Shown: positions 9,915-18,397, numbered from the stretch's first letter. The stretch: DNA of 64,000 bases from SAR86 cluster bacterium (GCA_023703655.1 CP097973.1:540170-604169); one strand, 5' to 3'. The notes: generated by a model not told the origin, from the sequence alone. A program made the numbers and translations.

Positions 9915-10380
9915 TATTCAGAAAAGAATTCAACGGCTCGAGGACATTAAATCCATCGAACAATTAAAATATAAATACTTACATGCATGTGATGATAAGG
10001 ATCCTGAAGCAATGATTTCAGTTTTTACTAAAGAAAATTGTGAAATTGATTATGGAGAAGTTGGCGTATTTAATAACAGAGAATCGTTAAAGAAAGTTTA
10101 CACTGCAGCAGCATGTCATGATTATATGATCGAGTCTCATCATGCACACAATCCCATCATAAATATAATTGACTCTGACAAAGCCATAGGGGTTTGGGCG
10201 TTAACATATCAACTAATTAATACTAAAGACCTTTCAATAGTGAAGTTAAAGGGTATTTACGAAGATGAGTATATAAAAGATGCCGGAGAATGGTTAATAT
10301 CGAAAACAAAATTTATATTGAAATCAACATTAAGCAGACAGATCGAGGAAAAATTTTTAAAAGTTATATTTGCTGGATAA
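9907..10380 (+). CDS. SnoaL-like / NTF2-fold protein
   Basis: A 157-residue protein of the NTF2-like alpha+beta barrel superfamily (SnoaL_4 type). The N-terminal helix pair IQRLEDIKSIEQLKYKYL followed by the CDDKDPEAMISVF segment is typical, as are a central HHAHNP segment and GEWLISKTKF near the end. Members include polyketide cyclases, ketosteroid isomerases and dehydratases, and also non-enzymatic proteins, so the reaction is unknown. It overlaps the end of the PiT gene by 8 bases, implying co-transcription, although a role in phosphate uptake is not obvious. It converges on the TetR gene with a one-base gap. Confidence 0.75.
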   Translation: MSDIQKRIQRLEDIKSIEQLKYKYLHACDDKDPEAMISVFTKENCEIDYGEVGVFNNRESLKKVYTAAACHDYMIESHHAHNPIINIIDSDKAIGVWALTYQLINTKDLSIVKLKGIYEDEYIKDAGEWLISKTKFILKSTLSRQIEEKFLKVIFAG

Positions 10381-10381
10381 A

Positions 10382-10969
10382 TTACTTTGTTGCACAGCTT
10401 AAGTAATAAGCATAGGACGCTCTAATAGCCTCGTTTAAGCCAATTTCATTAAGTTCCTTATTTTCTTTTATATTTAATGAAAATATTGATAGCACTATAT
10501 TTACTATTACTAAAAACACACCTTCTTTATTAAACATTTGAGGTATAGAGTTTACAGCTTCAATTTTTTTTAGAATTACATTGCCAATTTCTTTTAGTTG
10601 TTTATTGTTAAAAGTTGGTGAAAAATTGTTATGAAAGACAATTTTTTGAGCTGCAATGTTATTTTTAAAGTAGGTATGAAATTGGCTTAATATTATTTTG
10701 ATGCAATCATAGATTTGGTCATTGTTTATTTCAGATTTTTCTAAAGATATAAGACATTCCTCAAAATATCTTGCACATAAGGCCTCTTTTATATTATTAG
10801 GGTGAGGAAAAAACTTATAAGTTGATGTTCTTTTTAACTGAGCTAGGTTTGATATTTTTGCAATAGATATATCATCTGGCATATTATCTTCTAAAAAATC
10901 ATGTGCTGAATCAAGAATTTTATCAACCCTATCAAGACTTCTTTTTTGTTTAGCAACACCTAGGCTCAT
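10382..10969 (-). CDS. TetR-family transcriptional regulator
   Basis: A 195-residue one-component regulator. The N-terminal helix-turn-helix is recognisable: ILDSAHDFLEDN, then ISIAKISNLAQLKRTSTYKFFPHP, where the last part is the recognition helix and the following Tyr-Lys-Phe-Phe is the family hallmark. The C-terminal helical domain is divergent, so the ligand is unknown. The start is ATG 10969; the frame also contains an upstream TTG at 10975. It is divergently arranged from the TonB receptor gene, and a perfect inverted repeat (arms ATTAAACAA/TTGTTTAAT) lies between them, which makes autoregulation and control of the receptor-phytase pair a reasonable inference. Confidence 0.85.
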   Translation of the reverse strand: MSLGVAKQKRSLDRVDKILDSAHDFLEDNMPDDISIAKISNLAQLKRTSTYKFFPHPNNIKEALCARYFEECLISLEKSEINNDQIYDCIKIILSQFHTYFKNNIAAQKIVFHNNFSPTFNNKQLKEIGNVILKKIEAVNSIPQMFNKEGVFLVIVNIVLSIFSLNIKENKELNEIGLNEAIRASYAYYLSCATK

Positions 10970-11012
10970 AATCAAATTATCGACAAATGTTTAGATAATT
11001 ACAAATAAAATT

Positions 11013-11038
11013 ATTAAACAACCAATAAATTGTTTAAT
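11013..11038. promoter_or_regulatory. Inverted repeat, candidate TetR operator
   Basis: Perfect 9-base arms, ATTAAACAA at 11013-11021 and TTGTTTAAT at 11030-11038, separated by 8 bases, in the 144-base gap between the TetR gene and the divergent TonB receptor gene. The size and symmetry suit a TetR dimer site. No GC-rich stem or T-run makes it look like a terminator. Operator function is inferred from position. Confidence 0.45.
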
Positions 11039-11058
11039 TGTCACAAGGTTTTTATTAT

Positions 11059-11092
11059 CTGTAACAACAATGACATATTTTATTTTTATATT
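11059..11092 (+). promoter_or_regulatory. Candidate Pho box with -10 element
   Basis: CTGTAAC (11059-11065), a 4-base spacer AACA, then ATGACAT (11070-11076) gives the 7-4-7 direct-repeat layout of a PhoB site; each half matches the CTGTCAT consensus at 5 of 7 bases. TATATT at 11087-11092 follows 10 bases later, the spacing expected when a Pho box replaces the -35. In an AT-rich genome this match could be chance. Confidence 0.3.
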
Positions 11093-11113
11093 TAAATCTA
11101 CATAGGAGTAAAT

Positions 11114-13639
11114 ATGAAAAATCGTTCTACTTTATTACTTTGTTTCTTATCTACAAATCTTTTATTAGCACAAGAAGAAGCTGTTGAAGAGGTTGTTGTT
11201 ATAGGAACAAAAGCTAGTCTTATTTCTGCAATTGAAAAACAAAGACAATCAAATTTAATTGTGTCAGTTGTAGATTCTGATGCTTTAGGTGATTTTCCTG
11301 ATACCACTGCAGCTGAAGCAATCCGAAGACTATCTGGTATTTCAGTTGAAAATGATCAGGGTGAAGGCCGATATGTAAATATAAGAGGTATATCTGGAGA
11401 TCTTAATTCAATTGCTGTTAACGGTGCTCTTGTTCCAGCTCCAGAGGGAGGCAGAGCTGTAATGCTTGATGGTCTGCCAACAGAATTGCTAGATTCAATA
11501 GAGGTCTATAAGTCTTTAACAGCAGATAAAGATGCGGACTCAATTGGTGGAAGAATAGAGTTTAATACTAAAAGAGCTACTTCAATTGACGGAACACTTT
11601 TAAAATTTAAAGCAGATACTTCTTACAATGAACAATCAAAAAATTCAGATAATCCAAAAATGGCTTTTACCTATGGTTCAATGATTAATGAAAATGTTGG
11701 TCATGTTCTTGGAGTTACTTACGCTAGTAAACAGATTGTTACCTATAACAACGAAACAGGTTTTCCTGCATGGGATACAGATAATGGAAACATTTTTCTT
11801 GATGATGATTGGGAAATGAGATTTTATGATTTAACAAGAGAAAGAACAGGTGTTACATATGACATCGATATGATGATAGATGACGATACATCAATTTATG
11901 CAAATTTTTTATATAACAAATATGAAGATGATGAGTTAAGGAATAAAGAAGAATTTGGTTCTCTCAGAACTGGAAATGTATTTGCAGGCTCAAGTGAGAT
12001 TAATAGAATTAGAAGGGATGCTGAAGTTAGAAAAAGAATAGAAACACGTGATATTAGAACGGTTATATTGGGTGGTGAGACGTTGATTAACGGTTGGTAT
12101 ACAGAAGTGCAATTCAGTCATTCTTATGCTGAAGAAAATGATACAGATAATGTCGACGTAACTTTTAGAAGTAACAGAATTGATACTGATGATTGTGGAG
12201 GACCTTGTGGCTTATTTACCTATCAAGATCCTCAAAAAGTTGGTTTATCTCTCTCATCATATGCTCAGGGAGTGCTTTATGCTGATTTAAATGTTGATGC
12301 GTGGGAAGAGGATTGGAGTCTTATAGAAGATACTGAAACAGCATTTAGCATAGATATGACAAAAGATGGATTTACATTTATGAATGTTCCAACAACAGTA
12401 AAGTATGGTTTTAAATATAGGTCTAGAGAGAAAAAAGGCGATAGCAATCAAATAGAAGTTGATGATGATGATGTGCAAGCTTTACTTCAATCTGAATTTG
12501 GACCATACACAAGATCTTGGCCATTTCCTGGACAAAAATATGGCCCTCATGCTGATGAACATCTTTTGTATGCAAGAAAGGGTCAATACACTGGCGGTCC
12601 GGACTATGATAATTTTGAAGAAGACTTTACAACTAATGAAGATATCACAGCGTTATATTTAATGGGTACAATGGAGTTTGATAAGGCAGTCGTAATAGCA
12701 GGTATCAGAGTTGAAGATACTGATTTTGATACTCTTGGATATAATGACGGTGATGTAAATGATGTTTTAACAGCATCAAAGAGTTACACATTTGTCTCGC
12801 CAAGTTTAAATGTTAAATATTTCTTAGATGATCAAACTATCATTAGAGGTGCAATATGGAGAGCATTATCTAGACCTGGTTTTGGTCAAGCAAACTTAAT
12901 AGCTGATATAACAGAAAGAGATGATGGTAATTACAGAGGTGAAATGGGTAATCCGGATCTTGATCCTTATGAAGCAACCAATTTTGATTTATCTATTGAA
13001 TATTATGGTGATAGCTCATTTGCATCATTTGGATATTTTAAGAAAGATATTGAAAATGCAATCTACCCACTCGCAGTTGCTAACACAACTGTAAATGGTT
13101 TGTTGTTTGATGAATTATTAACTTATGTAAATACAGATGACTCCGATGTCGATGGCTTTGAATTAAATATATTCCAAGAGTTAAATATGTTGCCTGCACC
13201 TTTTGATGGTTTGTTTTTGTCAATGAACGTAACTAAAACTGATGGAAAATCATCTTTAGATGTGGATAATGGAACTGTATCATTTCCATTTAGAAAACTA
13301 GCTGAGGATGTTTCAAATATTTCAATAGGGTATGATAAGAATAAATTTGATATAAGGTTATCAGCTGTTTCAAGATCACCATATCTGGATTACCTTGCAG
13401 ATGATGATAGTGAAACAATTCAAGAGGATTTAGATAATAATAATATTAGGTATACTGATGATCACACACAAATTGATTTTAATCTTAAATATGAGATTAA
13501 TAAAAATTTGAGTCTTAAATTTGATCTTAATAACATAACTGATGAACCAGAATTTTACTACTGGGGTACCCCCGACAGATTATCTCAATATGACGAGTAT
13601 GGCACGACAGTATCTATTGGCCTTAGATATACCTACTAA
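11114..13639 (+). CDS. TonB-dependent outer-membrane receptor (phytase-linked)
   Basis: An 841-residue TonB-dependent receptor. A signal peptide (MKNRSTLLLCFLSTNLLLAQ) is followed by a TonB-box-like EEVVVIGTKASL, a plug domain (about 45-150, with AIRRLSGISVEND, YVNIRGISGDLN and a SIGGRIEFNT end) and a barrel ending in SIGLRYTY with an aromatic last residue. The plug resembles the subfamily common in Caulobacter/Xanthomonas and marine groups that takes up carbohydrates or organic ligands rather than siderophores. The ATG at 11114 has a good AGGAG site. It is immediately followed by a phytase, so I infer that phytate or another phosphorylated organic compound is its ligand. Upstream carry a possible TetR operator and Pho box. 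Confidence 0.92.
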   Translation: MKNRSTLLLCFLSTNLLLAQEEAVEEVVVIGTKASLISAIEKQRQSNLIVSVVDSDALGDFPDTTAAEAIRRLSGISVENDQGEGRYVNIRGISGDLNSIAVNGALVPAPEGGRAVMLDGLPTELLDSIEVYKSLTADKDADSIGGRIEFNTKRATSIDGTLLKFKADTSYNEQSKNSDNPKMAFTYGSMINENVGHVLGVTYASKQIVTYNNETGFPAWDTDNGNIFLDDDWEMRFYDLTRERTGVTYDIDMMIDDDTSIYANFLYNKYEDDELRNKEEFGSLRTGNVFAGSSEINRIRRDAEVRKRIETRDIRTVILGGETLINGWYTEVQFSHSYAEENDTDNVDVTFRSNRIDTDDCGGPCGLFTYQDPQKVGLSLSSYAQGVLYADLNVDAWEEDWSLIEDTETAFSIDMTKDGFTFMNVPTTVKYGFKYRSREKKGDSNQIEVDDDDVQALLQSEFGPYTRSWPFPGQKYGPHADEHLLYARKGQYTGGPDYDNFEEDFTTNEDITALYLMGTMEFDKAVVIAGIRVEDTDFDTLGYNDGDVNDVLTASKSYTFVSPSLNVKYFLDDQTIIRGAIWRALSRPGFGQANLIADITERDDGNYRGEMGNPDLDPYEATNFDLSIEYYGDSSFASFGYFKKDIENAIYPLAVANTTVNGLLFDELLTYVNTDDSDVDGFELNIFQELNMLPAPFDGLFLSMNVTKTDGKSSLDVDNGTVSFPFRKLAEDVSNISIGYDKNKFDIRLSAVSRSPYLDYLADDDSETIQEDLDNNNIRYTDDHTQIDFNLKYEINKNLSLKFDLNNITDEPEFYYWGTPDRLSQYDEYGTTVSIGLRYTY

Positions 13640-13643
13640 AGCA

Positions 13644-14690
13644 TTGCAAACTCAATTTAAAGCCAGCCTTGTGCTGGCTTTATTATTGTTGTTTGCCGTT
13701 TCATGCTCTCAAGATCCAAATATTTATGCCAGTTATGAAACTCCTCCTGTCATCACTGCAGAGGATGCTGCGGACGACCCAGCTATTGTTATTAATTTTG
13801 ACAATCCACCTAATTCATTAATCTTCGGAACAGACAAAAAATCAGGCGTTTATTTATATGATCTAGAGGGCAATGAATTAAGCTATGCGCCATTGGGCAA
13901 CATAAATAATATTGATGTTCGTCAACTTAATGATCAAGTATTTGTTACAGCAACCAACAGAAGCATTCAGGCTATAGAGTATTGGGTCTTCAATCAAAAT
14001 GATTTTTTTAATACAAGCAATCATGCTGATATTTTTTCGACAGCCATTAGAACGTCAACCACATTATCTGCAATAAATATTTATGGTATTTGCATGGGAT
14101 TAATTAACTCTGCTCCAGTTGCCTTTGTCACTGAGGACATGGGACCAAGCGTTGAATTGTGGACTTTAGACAATTCTACTTTGGTTGGAACCTTTGATAA
14201 TGGGGGTGAGTCAGAGGGCTGTGTGTTTGACGATGAAAATCAGGCTTTATTTATTTCTGAGGAAGAAACCAATGGAGTTTTAAAAGCTTATGACCTCTCT
14301 ATAGAATTTCCATTCGAGTCACCATTTATTGTTGATTCTCGTGAAGGAAATATTGGCGGAGATCCAGAAGGGGTGGCCTTATACAAAACTTCATTAACCG
14401 ATGGGTATATTGTCCTCTCTTCTCAGGGCGATAACAAATATAATCTATATAATAGAAATGCACCTTATGCCTTTATCACCAGTTTTCAGATTTCAGATAA
14501 GGATGGTGGTATTGATGGAACATCTGATACCGATGGTATTTCTGTTTCAAGTTTTAATTTTGGTGGCGAGTTTTCTAAGGGCCTGATGGTAGCTCAGGAT
14601 GGTTACAATTATGATGGCGATGAACTCATGAATCAAAACTTTAAAATTATTTCCTTCAAAGAAGTCTTAAAGAAAACTAATTTAGATTAA
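13644..14690 (+). CDS. 3-phytase, beta-propeller phytase family, lipoprotein
   Basis: A calcium-dependent beta-propeller phytase, releasing phosphate from inositol phosphates. The hallmark DDPAI segment appears soon after the signal, followed by repeated blade motifs with SGVYLYDLEG, ESEGCVFDDEN, EEETNGVLKAYDL, GDPEGVALY and GTSDTDGI. I place the start at TTG 13644, four bases after the receptor stop, because this yields a compact lipoprotein signal with a lysine, a hydrophobic run and lipobox AVSC (348 aa); the frame is open further upstream to 13542 inside the receptor gene, and ATG 13599 would give a 15-residue longer leader. No clear ribosome binding site is seen for any of these. It was probably acquired or exchanged: its G+C is visibly higher than the receptor gene. 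A hairpin overlaps its first codons. Confidence 0.85.
   Translation: MQTQFKASLVLALLLLFAVSCSQDPNIYASYETPPVITAEDAADDPAIVINFDNPPNSLIFGTDKKSGVYLYDLEGNELSYAPLGNINNIDVRQLNDQVFVTATNRSIQAIEYWVFNQNDFFNTSNHADIFSTAIRTSTTLSAINIYGICMGLINSAPVAFVTEDMGPSVELWTLDNSTLVGTFDNGGESEGCVFDDENQALFISEEETNGVLKAYDLSIEFPFESPFIVDSREGNIGGDPEGVALYKTSLTDGYIVLSSQGDNKYNLYNRNAPYAFITSFQISDKDGGIDGTSDTDGISVSSFNFGGEFSKGLMVAQDGYNYDGDELMNQNFKIISFKEVLKKTNLD
13659..13690 (+). terminator. Terminator-like hairpin inside the phytase leader
   Basis: A perfect 9-base stem, AAAGCCAGC (13659-13667) and GCTGGCTTT (13673-13681), with loop CTTGT, followed by a T-rich but interrupted tract (ATTATTGTT). It begins 20 bases after the receptor stop codon, the usual place for an intrinsic terminator, yet it lies within the codons of the phytase signal peptide. 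It could end receptor transcripts or attenuate the phytase. Confidence 0.6.
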
Positions 14691-15526
14691 TTTAAATTAT
14701 TTTTGTTTGCTGTAATTTCATGTGCATAAGTTTCATAAACTTCTACAAACTCAGGATGAGTTAGTATCCAAAACTCCTTGCTTTCAATTTTTTTAAAAAC
14801 AATCGTAGCTAAGTCTTCAGGACTCATGCCTTCTTTAACGCCATCGGCAAGCCATTGAGCATTGTTCTTCGCGCTTTCGTGTTGGTCAATTGAAGCCTCA
14901 TCAAGGGCTAGGCCAAGGTGATCTCTGTCTATGATATTGGTTTGAACCAATCCAGGGCAAAGCACAGACACCCCAACCTTATCATTGTCTGCTAGATCCT
15001 CATGCAAGGTTCGGGTTAAACCCACAACTGCATGCTTGGTCGTTGTATAAGGAGCAAGCGCAGGGCCAACAATGATACCTGCCATAGATGATGTATTGAT
15101 AATGTGACAGCGTTCTTGGCTAGCAACCATCTCATCAACAAACAGATTTAAGCCATAAATCACACTCATTAAATTTACATCAATAATTCGTTGCCAGTTT
15201 TTTTGGTCTGCTTTCCATGCTCTACCTTCTAAAAAGATTCCTGCGTTATTAAATAGGAAATGAACTGTGCCAAACTCACTTTCAATTTGTTCTTTCGCTT
15301 TTGCAAAGTCTTCTAAGTTAGATACATCACACTGGATGATCATGGATGGACAATCTGCCATCAGGCTATGAGTCTCACTTAAACCATTTTTGTTGAGGTC
15401 CATTAAGACTACATTCATTTGAAGTTTTGCAGCATGCAATGCTAAGCCTCTACCAATTCCACTGGCAGCACCAGTGATTAAGACAGTTTTATTTGTAAAA
15501 ATATCAGCTTGCAAGATATCCGCCAT
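14687..15526 (-). CDS. SDR-family oxidoreductase
   Basis: A classical SDR of 279 residues: TGAASGIGRG cofactor motif near residue 20, NNAG, catalytic Ser in NTSSMAG, and the YTTTK active-site pair. Length and C-terminal extension (a PEDLATIVFKKIE segment) fit the SDR members acting on hydrophobic alcohols or ketones. Start is ATG 15526; a TTG one codon upstream is also open. The head overlaps the last 23 bases of the upstream SDR, so the two are probably co-transcribed, and it converges on the phytase with a 4-base overlap. Its G+C is noticeably higher than that of its neighbour (sampled 60-base lines reach 47-50%), like the phytase, which suggests a shared foreign origin. Confidence 0.9.
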   Translation of the reverse strand: MADILQADIFTNKTVLITGAASGIGRGLALHAAKLQMNVVLMDLNKNGLSETHSLMADCPSMIIQCDVSNLEDFAKAKEQIESEFGTVHFLFNNAGIFLEGRAWKADQKNWQRIIDVNLMSVIYGLNLFVDEMVASQERCHIINTSSMAGIIVGPALAPYTTTKHAVVGLTRTLHEDLADNDKVGVSVLCPGLVQTNIIDRDHLGLALDEASIDQHESAKNNAQWLADGVKEGMSPEDLATIVFKKIESKEFWILTHPEFVEVYETYAHEITANKNNLN

Positions 15527-16271
15527 CAATCGGAATGTATGATCCAGTTATATATGATGAATCGTTGCTAGCAAGAAAATAGATCAAATTAGCTATTTCT
15601 TCAGGCTGTCCAAATCGCTTTAGAGGAATTCTACTGTTCATTAAATCAATAATCATTTTGTCATCTTTTATATCTTCAACCATTGGTGTTTCTACTGCAC
15701 CCGGTCCAATCGCATTGGCCCTAAGATTAAAAGATGCATAATCTTGTGCAATTGATTTAGTAAGACCAACTACACCATGTTTAGTAGCACTGTATACAGC
15801 CTGGGCAGCACTTGCTCTTTTTCCCATAATCGATGAAATATTAATTATTGAACCACAAGAAAGTTTATTATCTAAAAATTGTTTCATGAACTCTTTACAC
15901 ATTAAAAAAGTGCCAGTTAAATTGATATCAATACATTTTTTCCAATCATTAACATCATAGTCATGTAAAGCATTCAACGGGGGACTGATGCCTGCACAAT
16001 TTACAAGAATGCTAACATTTTTTTTAATTTCACTAATTTGTTTAAATCCATTGATGATTGAATCATGTGAAGTAACATCTACTTGAAAAAAATTATGATA
16101 AGTATCTGATTTAATGCCATCTTTAAAAGATTTTTCCATGTCATTATTTATATCAAATACAAAAGTTTCTATCCCTTTATCAAGAAATTTTTGGGTTGCT
16201 GCTAAACCAATTCCAGATGCTCCACCAGTAACGATTGCAACTTGATTTTTTAATCCTATTTCTTCGGTCAT
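15504..16271 (-). CDS. SDR-family oxidoreductase (FabG-like)
   Basis: A 255-residue classical SDR with TGGASGIG near residue 15, NCAG, Ser in NISSIMG, and YSATK; the C-terminus SSYITGSYIPIDGGY is the standard FabG/3-hydroxyacyl type ending. Such enzymes oxidise or reduce 3-hydroxy/3-oxo groups, including on CoA esters. It is divergent from the acyl-CoA synthetase at 16297, with 25 bases between start codons, and precedes another SDR. The context suggests a dehydrogenase step of the CoA-ester degradation cluster, but the substrate is not visible. Confidence 0.9.
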   Translation of the reverse strand: MTEEIGLKNQVAIVTGGASGIGLAATQKFLDKGIETFVFDINNDMEKSFKDGIKSDTYHNFFQVDVTSHDSIINGFKQISEIKKNVSILVNCAGISPPLNALHDYDVNDWKKCIDINLTGTFLMCKEFMKQFLDNKLSCGSIINISSIMGKRASAAQAVYSATKHGVVGLTKSIAQDYASFNLRANAIGPGAVETPMVEDIKDDKMIIDLMNSRIPLKRFGQPEEIANLIYFLASNDSSYITGSYIPIDGGYLAS

Positions 16272-16296
16272 GATTTAATTATAATAGAATTTTTAT

Positions 16297-17952
16297 ATGC
16301 ATACTGATCCCGACATAAATTACTTAACAAAGGAAAATCCTTTCTTTGAAATTGGCATTGAATCAGTTTTAGGGATAGAAATGCAAGTTTTTAAAAATAG
16401 ACCTAAAAATCTTGGTTCGTTTATCGAATTATCAAAAAATCACGACCAAAATATCTATTTGATTACTGAACATAAATCAATTTCATTTTCAGAGCATGAA
16501 AAATGTGTCATAAAAGCGATGGGGCTTCTAAGAGATAAATACGATGTTCAGCCTGGTGATAGGGTTGCTATCTATGCTGCCAATTGCAGTGAATGGATTA
16601 TATTTTTTTGGGCAACAGTATCTTTGGGTGCCATAGCATGTGGACTTAATGGATGGTGGAATGGAAAGGAGGCTATGAAAGCATTAGATGACGCTGAACC
16701 AAAGATTTTATTATGTGATAAAAAAAGATTCGAACGGATTACTGATTATAAGGGACCTTATCTCACATTTGAGGATATTGATTTTGATTTAATAGAACAC
16801 TCCGATGTATCAATTCATCCTTCTGATGAGGATGACTGCGCCTGTCTTCTTTATACAAGTGGCACCACAGGTAGTCCAAAAGGGGTAATGACTTCACACC
16901 GATCAATGATCAATAACACCATGCTGCAGCTTTTACAAGGTGCTGCTGTTTCAATGAGAAGTACAAGACTTGGTACCGACTGGACTGTAAATAAGCCAAC
17001 CAGTTTACTTACCTCACCTTTATTTCATGTATCTGGATTATCAGCTGGAGTTGTAACTGCGTTGTTTGCTGGAACTACCACTTACATATATGAGGGAAGA
17101 TTTGATCCTCAAAACATACTTAGAGTTATAGACAAATATAAAATAACATCATGGGGTGGAGCCGTTCCTACAGCTTTAAAAAGAGTTTTAGATGAAGCAC
17201 CAAATCATAATTTTGATTATGAAAGTATGCTTGTTGTTGGTGGTGGTGGCGCACCAATGCCTGAAACATTAATTGCAAGAACGAAACAAATTTTTAAAAA
17301 TGTTGAACATAACTTTGGTTATGGTTATGGACTTACTGAATCAGGAGCTATAACTGTTGTTAATTGGGGAGATGACCTCAACAACTTTCCAAGATCACCT
17401 GGTAAACCAATGCCAACAATTGAAGTAAAGCTCATTGATGACGATGGTAATGAAATTTTTGATGATGAAGTAGAAGGTGAAATTTGCGTAAGGAGTCCCT
17501 CTGTAATGCTTGGTTATTATAAAAATCAAATTGAATCAAAAAAGTCTCTAAACAAAGATCGCTTTTTAAGTACTGGTGATTATGGTTATCGTAAAGATGA
17601 TCTTTACTTTATCTCTTCCAGAAGAACAGATCTAATTTTACGCGGTGCAGAAAATGTTTATCCACAAGAAATAGAAATCCTTCTTGATCAATATGATGGT
17701 GTTGCAGAATCAGCGGTAATAGGTGTACCGCATGATGACCTAGGTGAAGAAGTAAAAGCCATAGTGGTACTTGAAAATAATAAAATTACCTTCGATGAGT
17801 TAGAATTATATCTTAAAGATAATTTGGCTTATTTTAAGGTTCCGAGCTTGTGGGAAAAAAAGTTAAAATCTTTACCAAGAAATGCTTCAGGTAAAGTCAT
17901 GAAACATGTTTTAATTGATCAATCTAAAAATAATTTCGTTGAAGATGAGTGA
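16297..17952 (+). CDS. Acyl-CoA synthetase (AMP-forming)
   Basis: A 551-residue ANL enzyme. Motifs: YTSGTTGSPKG near residues 186-196, YGYGLTESGA, STGDYGY, the RTDLILRGAENVYPQEIE hinge and the catalytic lysine in NASGKVMKH. It would activate the acid substrate of the operon that follows: DUF35 proteins, thiolase-fold proteins and crotonases, each overlapping the next or separated by only two bases. That contiguity makes it the likely entry enzyme of the pathway. It is not close in sequence to the paralogue at 2702 outside the shared motifs, so the two probably take different acids. Confidence 0.93.
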   Translation: MHTDPDINYLTKENPFFEIGIESVLGIEMQVFKNRPKNLGSFIELSKNHDQNIYLITEHKSISFSEHEKCVIKAMGLLRDKYDVQPGDRVAIYAANCSEWIIFFWATVSLGAIACGLNGWWNGKEAMKALDDAEPKILLCDKKRFERITDYKGPYLTFEDIDFDLIEHSDVSIHPSDEDDCACLLYTSGTTGSPKGVMTSHRSMINNTMLQLLQGAAVSMRSTRLGTDWTVNKPTSLLTSPLFHVSGLSAGVVTALFAGTTTYIYEGRFDPQNILRVIDKYKITSWGGAVPTALKRVLDEAPNHNFDYESMLVVGGGGAPMPETLIARTKQIFKNVEHNFGYGYGLTESGAITVVNWGDDLNNFPRSPGKPMPTIEVKLIDDDGNEIFDDEVEGEICVRSPSVMLGYYKNQIESKKSLNKDRFLSTGDYGYRKDDLYFISSRRTDLILRGAENVYPQEIEILLDQYDGVAESAVIGVPHDDLGEEVKAIVVLENNKITFDELELYLKDNLAYFKVPSLWEKKLKSLPRNASGKVMKHVLIDQSKNNFVEDE

Positions 17953-18397
17953 AAAAAATAAATCAGATATGCTAAGAGCACCCTTTAAGCTTGAATATGA
18001 TTATGAGAGATCAACCGGTCCAATCATTGGAAAATTTTTTGAGGGCTTATCAAATCAGCAAATACTTGGTACAAAGAATGGTGATAATGTTTATGTTCCT
18101 GCAGCTGAATTTGACCCCATAACATATGAACACTTAAGTGAGTTTGTTGAACTTCCTGAAACAGGTACGGTAAAGTCATTTACATGGATAGATCAGCCAA
18201 GAAAGCATCATTTAATAAATAAACCATTTGCTTTTGCATTAATCCAAATTGATGGAGCTACATCATCTATATTACATATGATTACAAATTGTAATGAGAG
18301 CGACATAGAAGTTGGGTCTAGAGTAAAAGTTTCCTGGTCAGAAGAAAAAACAGAAACTATTAAAGATATTAGTCATTTCGAGTTAATAAATGAGTGA
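17945..18397 (+). CDS. DUF35/OB-fold protein without zinc-ribbon cysteines
   Basis: A 150-residue protein related to the next gene. The N-terminal segment (APFKLEYDYERSTGPIIGKFFEGL) and the OB-fold part (TGTVKSFTWI ... FALIQIDGATSSILHMI ... GSRVKVSW) align with DUF35 proteins, but the zinc ribbon has been replaced: where CxxC pairs should stand it reads GTKNGDNVYVPAAEFDP, with no cysteines. DUF35 proteins bind acyl-CoA and serve as partners of thiolase-fold enzymes. I start at ATG 17945, which overlaps the synthetase stop by 8 bases; the frame also opens at 17915. It may be a structural partner of one of the two thiolase-fold proteins downstream. Confidence 0.78.
   Translation: MSEKNKSDMLRAPFKLEYDYERSTGPIIGKFFEGLSNQQILGTKNGDNVYVPAAEFDPITYEHLSEFVELPETGTVKSFTWIDQPRKHHLINKPFAFALIQIDGATSSILHMITNCNESDIEVGSRVKVSWSEEKTETIKDISHFELINE

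Noticed and set aside
14687-16271. The two overlapping SDR genes as one frameshifted fusion
   Set aside because: Each has its own full cofactor motif, active site and C-terminus, and different base composition; this is gene overlap.
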